Shown piece by piece: positions 59,801 to 64,000 of a stretch of 64,000 nucleotides of DNA. The stretch is from Parietaria judaica. Taxonomy: Eukaryota; Streptophyta; Magnoliopsida; Rosales; Urticaceae. The notes under the pieces were generated by a model, which made no database searches, was not told where the DNA came from, and was given only the letters and a program-made list of their open reading frames with translations. Positions within the stretch are counted from its first letter, which is position 1; each line of letters starts with the position of its first letter. A program made the translations under genes and the position numbers. The stretch lies in the NCBI GenBank assembly GCA_954871525.1, contig OX940865.1, positions 7,812,001 through 7,876,000 of the forward strand. The letters are read 5' to 3'.

Positions 59801-61000
59801 CTGCCTTGATATGATATGATATAATATGGATGGTTTATAAATTTATTTTCTGATGTCACTGTTTTACAGACAATTTATTGTTATTATATATTGATTGTAA
59901 AACTATAAATAAAGTTGACATGGTAGGTACTTACTACTTAGGTACCGTAATATTAGATATAATTATTTTGACTATTAAAATATTTATGTAAAATAAGCAT
60001 ACGAACACGCAAAGATAACCTTTACATCCAAAAAAAATATTTAAAAGATAAAAAGCGAAATAATTTACATGGCTAAGGAGATAAAATTGTATAATTAGCA
60101 AAAATATAGGCATACAAATGAACATATACGAAAAGGTAAATTAAGCATGCATGGTGTATTATTATAACTAAATAAATATAATAATTGTTCTTTTGCCCAT
60201 ATGTTTCGTCGTGTACCCAAACTATAAATTAGTTGGTGAAAGTACTCAACATATCTTTTTTGTTGCAGACCAACAAATTTCGTCTAACACCATTACCATT
60301 TTTTTTTGCTCTTTTTGTTTTGTTTTTTGTTTTTGTAATTTTTTTTTTATTTAAGGTACATTCACAGATTCACTTAAAACACTAATAACCCTAACAAAAA
60401 CCCTAAAAACCCTTCTTTTTTTTTTTGAAATTTTGTTGGTTTACAATGAAACAACAAGATTGGGTACTTTCACTTCACCTATCATTTTAGAATTTGGGTA
60501 CACGACGGAACATATGGATAAAAGTTGGGTATATTTAACCTTAATCAACCCTTTTCTTTAATGCTTGATATTTAAAAAACAACAAATGTTTACTTTTTCT
60601 TTTATTTTCTTTTAATTTTAATAGAGAAGAACTTCAAACAAATAAATTAGAAAATTAGCTACATACGTAGCCGGACATACGAGGCCAAGGGCCATGGTCG
60701 AAGGCATGGCGGGCTGCTTTCACGGCCATGTCGACGTCTTGCCGGTCGCCTTCAGCAATTTTGGCTATTACCTTCCCATTTCTTGGATCTCTCGTCTCAA
60801 AGGTTTTCCCTTTTAAACAATAAAAAATAAAATGCAATGAAAATTTTGTTAACGTAATGCATGAAATTATAGAGACTAATTCCATTGGAAGAATATTAAC
60901 CTGAAATTGAATCAACAAACTCTCCATTGATGAACAACTTTGTGAAGTTTATTGTCGGAATCTTTGTCACAAAGCTACATTCATGACTAATACTTCCCAT
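54987..61000 (-). CDS. ALDH2C4: Aldehyde dehydrogenase family 2 member C4-like, copy 2
   Basis: Tandem paralogue of copy 1 with the same activity expected. Nine exons: 61000-60901, 60809-60667, 59591-59208, 58371-58282, 57312-57139, 57015-56878, 56207-56070, 55908-55847, 55260-54987. The total is 1,503 nt, 500 residues. Exons 2 to 9 have exactly the lengths of copy 1 (143, 384, 90, 174, 138, 138, 62, 274); exon 1 is one codon longer. Motifs: [16 protein letters not shown], the catalytic Glu 267 in [10 protein letters not shown], the Cys 301 in GELCLASSR, and the end YDSPWL. The N-terminus ([15 protein letters not shown]) differs from copy 1. The frame is intact, so it is probably functional. 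Its introns contain a hAT-like remnant, a foldback MITE and two tandem duplications. Confidence 0.95.
55911..56024. repeat. Three 38-bp units at the exon 8 splice acceptor of ALDH copy 2
   Basis: GATGAAGGATTGAACAATGTG starts at 55911, 55949 and 55987. The first unit abuts the acceptor (minus strand CCTTCATCAG before exon 8), so the intron end has been copied twice more into the intron. Confidence 0.92.
57380..58166. mobile_element. hAT-like remnant in intron 4 of ALDH copy 2
   Basis: The left end GGCCAGTCCTAATTTTGTCG and right end CAAGGCCGGCCCTA resemble the termini of the hAT element at 47280-48877 (CAGGGCCGGCCCTGACTTCG). About 790 bp, AT-rich, no coding capacity. TSD not identified. Confidence 0.5.
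58530..58915. repeat. Two-copy 192-bp tandem repeat in intron 3 of ALDH copy 2
   Basis: AAGACTTTCATCAACGC starts at 58530 and 58722. Each unit includes GCTGGTGGCGTTGTTTAGCC and a CCGTTGAATATAAGA segment. Copies differ by scattered changes. Confidence 0.85.
60195..60527. mobile_element. Foldback MITE in intron 2 of ALDH copy 2
   Basis: CCCATATGTTTCGTCGTGTA with CCCAAACTATAAATTAG on the left mirrors CATTTTAGAATTTGGGTACA with CGACGGAACATATGG on the right. The centre is T-rich. Non-coding. Confidence 0.65.
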
Positions 61001-63048
61001 CCCTCTCTCTCTCTTTATATGTTTCTCTCTGTATTTTATAATTCTTGACACGATTAGCTCATTCGAGCATACCTACAAATTAAAGCTCAATGTTTTCGTA
61101 CTTAAGTAAGAAGAAAATATATGATATTAAATAGTGAATAATCACTCTTTAAGCTAGTGAGAGAAAATGTATATAAGTATATATTTATATATATATATAT
61201 ATATGTGCGTGTATCTGATGATAAAAATCGAAAAATTTGGGATCACATTGCTCGTGCTATTCCTGTGGGATACGATAAATTTAGGATCACCTACTATATA
61301 ATATTAATAAATACAAATCACGAATTTGCAGCATATAAGTTTTATGAATAATTTTACTGACGGTTTTAAATAAAATAAGATATAATATTGTAGTCTGTAG
61401 ATTTAGATTATTCAGATTAAAAAACTATGATATATAAAAAATTAATTAAGATTCACATCAGGCATAACTTTACATTAGGGTTTAAGTTTTTGACGGTTTA
61501 CCCAAAAAAAAAAAAAAAACACCAATTGTTGTCAGTTTTATCAAAAACTTGGAACAAAACGAAAAAAATTGATGAACCCTTCACAAATTTTAATAAAATA
61601 ATGAAGCACACATTCTCAATTTAACAAAGAAAAAAAGATTGCGTTAATAGAGTATGGAAATGCTTTATCAAACATTTTAATATATTATTTGTTCTAAATT
61701 AATTCATCGATTTTATTTTATTTTATTATGAATTAACCTGTGGTAAACCCTCGATAACTTGTAAATGATAACATATTTTTTTTTATCGATGACCATAAAT
61801 AGCGATCTACCGCGGTTAATTAATCCCGATTTTTGAGACACTGCTTTACTTAATTATTTATAATTTTGATACGAGATCTCTCAGTAAATTTCTTGTATTA
61901 ATTGATTGTTGTACAAAACGGTATTTGTTTTTGCACGATTCGCTTACAACGAGATTACTGTCTAATTTGGGGGCTTAAATGTTAATTACATTGATAAATG
62001 TCCCTGATTTGTGACAAAACACATGATAAGATTATAGTTTGACTTTGACTTGTCTAACGAAGACATCTAAGAAAAGTCTAACGAAATGGCATCCAACGAC
62101 AACACCGAACATGATAAACGACAGTGAAACAGTGTCTTGTAGTCCTCGCTCTCGAGAAAACAAAGGAAAGCAAAATTTATATTTTTTATTTTATTTTTGA
62201 AGAAGAAGTGAATTTCGTTAAATATTTTAGGTGAGTGCACATTTGATACATACAGAAATTTCAGATGGCAAATCGATTAAAAAAAACAGTGTCGAGGGGC
62301 AAAATTATACAAGTTGATAAATTCAGTGGAGAAACTGAAAAAAAAATATATATATTCAGAGGGTAACTTGATATGATTAGTTCAAGGTCAACTTGGTATA
62401 AAGAAACTGATGTATAAAAAGTTTTACATGGTTATATTCTACAGCTTGGGTAAATTTATAGGAAAATTTAATAAATAAAGTATAAAGCAATCTAATACAC
62501 AGTAATTAGTCAGTTTGATAAGAGAAATTAATGCAAAAGAAGTTCTAAAGAAGCAAAATTATAAAAAGATAAATTCAAAGGACAAACTGATTAAAAAAAA
62601 AAAAGAGGAAAGATTTATGATATAGAATGATTATTTCAAGGCTATAACTTGATACAAAATGGTTAGTTCAAAGTTAAAACTTAATTGATTAATTAAAACA
62701 GATGTGGAAAAATAAAAATAAAAGAAGTTGACTTATAACAAGCTTAATAATATTTCTTACTTTCCTTCATAAAAAAAAAAAGCTTCATAATATTCTAGAG
62801 CATCCTTATTCACAATTTGAAAAGCTAGATATTAAGTTAAAAAAGAAGAAGAGCAACTTATAACTTATTTACAGATATATCAATAAAATGAGAGATTTTA
62901 TTAAGATATCCGGCTCAAACTGTCAAACACTCTGCATTATTAAATAAAAATGACAAAAACATGTCTAAAACTTTAATTTATTATATTAAAAAAAAAGACA
63001 CGCCATATAATATAGGGCATTTTTATTGAAAATAAACAAAGTAAGATC
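61001..63048. other. AT-rich spacer between ALDH copies 2 and 3
   Basis: It holds the copy 2 promoter (the first bases upstream of the ATG are a CT-rich leader). A (TA)n tract lies near 61183-61204 and A runs near 61505 and 62596. No gene or clear transposon is recognised. Confidence 0.5.
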
Positions 63049-63322
63049 TCAGAGCCAGGGAGAGTTGTAAATGGGAGTGACGACGGACTTGAGCTGGAGA
63101 TACTTGTGGAGGGCATCCATGCCCATCTTCTTCCCGAACCCGGTCATCTTGAACGCGCCCATCGGGCAGTCGTTGTCCATCGCGTAGTAGCAGTTCACCC
63201 ACACCGTGCCTGCCCGCACCGACCTCGACACCGTGTTCGCCACGTTCAAGTCCTTCGTCACCACACCAGCAGCCAGCCCGTATTTCGTGTCGTTCGCCCG
63301 CTTTATCGCCTCCTCCATCGTC
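63049..63322 (-). CDS. ALDH2C4: ALDH2C4-like copy 3, last exon only (runs off the window)
   Basis: The 274-nt terminal exon has the same length and phase as exon 9 of copies 1 and 2. It encodes [20 protein letters not shown] to the end YNSPWL. The acceptor AACAG|GACG is intact at 63323. Exon 8 is not found in 63323-64000, so the last intron is at least 678 bp and the rest of the gene lies beyond the right edge. The C-terminal stretch [15 protein letters not shown] differs from copies 1 and 2, so it is a distinct paralogue, not an assembly duplicate. Confidence 0.92.
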
Positions 63323-64000
63323 CTGTTATTTTTGCATTAGACAGAAGTATTAAAAATTATGGTTAAGGCGTGATATCAAAGCCCATAAAGCTCAAATGAT
63401 AATCGGTGCAAAATGATAAAGAGTCGATCAGAATCCGAGCGAGCCCAAATAGCCAATCATTTTGACTATGCTCAACGAGCACCGGTTTGATATAGATGCA
63501 CAATAGTTGCCAATTATTGTGAAAAAGCTCAAACGGGACTGAACAAAAATAATAGGATCCAACTTTTTGATGTCTTAGTTCAATAACAATCACAAAATTG
63601 ATATAATTTTTACTGATAAAATGCGTATTTATACATTCATTTCATAACCTCACAAACTTTCAAATACTCTTAACTCCTTACAATTACTTTCTGTAAAATG
63701 ATATTTTCCCATTAATCATACCCTTACCTCAATCAAATAATAAAACTTAGACCATAAAACAAAGACTACATTAGATTAGTACACACCCTTTATTTATTTA
63801 TTCACCCCCAAATTAGAGAATAAAAATATGAAATTAAATCCAAGAAAATGCACTTGTACCATGATAATTATAAATTGTAGAGGGTATATTTTGCAGAAAC
63901 TACAAACAGAGGATCTCTTTTCGCAAAAATTAAAAATCCCCCAATTAGAGATCAACATATAAAAATGAACCCAAGAAAAAGCACTTACTAGAAGCATAAA
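63323..64000 (-). other. ALDH2C4: Intron 8 (partial) of ALDH copy 3
   Basis: Non-coding, AT-rich, up to the window edge. The short ORFs have no recognisable product. Confidence 0.7.

Overview
The window is nuclear DNA of a flowering plant, almost certainly a core eudicot. It has intron-containing genes with GT-AG junctions, plant-specific families (MSH7, GNL2, ALDH2C4, MBF1c), AT-rich intergenic DNA and dense layers of plant transposons (Tat and chromovirus Ty3/gypsy, a gag-only LTR element, hAT, PIF/Harbinger, a Mutator-like element and foldback MITEs). Lamiales or another asterid is only a guess. There are no operons; ordinary plant promoter logic applies.

Layout. 1-4970: 3' half of a Tat-lineage Ty3/gypsy element (integrase with one in-frame stop, 38-bp tandem array, an antisense ORF, probable LTR), then a probable solo LTR. 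7154-15079 (-): a GNL2-type ARF-GEF gene of three exons, split after codon 4 by a 3,180-bp gag-only LTR retrotransposon with identical LTRs. 18321-24742 (-): complete 16-exon MSH7 mismatch-repair gene. 24935-29131: foldback MITE cut by a decayed gypsy element that itself carries an insertion. 30692-31141 (+): intronless MBF1c. 32291-32374 (-): tRNA-Leu(CAA). 33978-38553, 54987-61000 and 63049 onward (all -): three tandem ALDH2C4-type aldehyde dehydrogenase genes, two complete with nine exons each and one entering from the right edge.

The gap between ALDH copies 1 and 2 is a transposon nest. A Mutator-like element (38668-49229, 9-bp TSD) holds a 7,964-bp chromovirus-type LTR element (5-bp TSD TATGT, nearly identical 2.17-kb LTRs) and a 1,598-bp hAT element (8-bp TSD GTTGTAAA). 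Further right, a foldback element (50271-54030) holds a 3,291-bp PIF/Harbinger element (TSD TTA) with divergent transposase and Myb-like remnants around an eight-unit 63-bp minisatellite.

Gene context. From memory, MSH7, MBF1C and ALDH2C4 are also neighbours in Arabidopsis (AT3G24495, AT3G24500, AT3G24503), so the right two thirds looks like a conserved microsynteny block with a lineage-specific ALDH expansion. The genes do not form one pathway: GNL2 is a vesicle-trafficking GEF, MSH7 a nuclear mismatch-recognition protein, MBF1c a heat-stress coactivator, and ALDH2C4 oxidises coniferaldehyde and sinapaldehyde. Exon boundaries were placed by hand from splice signals and reading-frame continuity. 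All three complete or rejoined gene models have lengths divisible by three.
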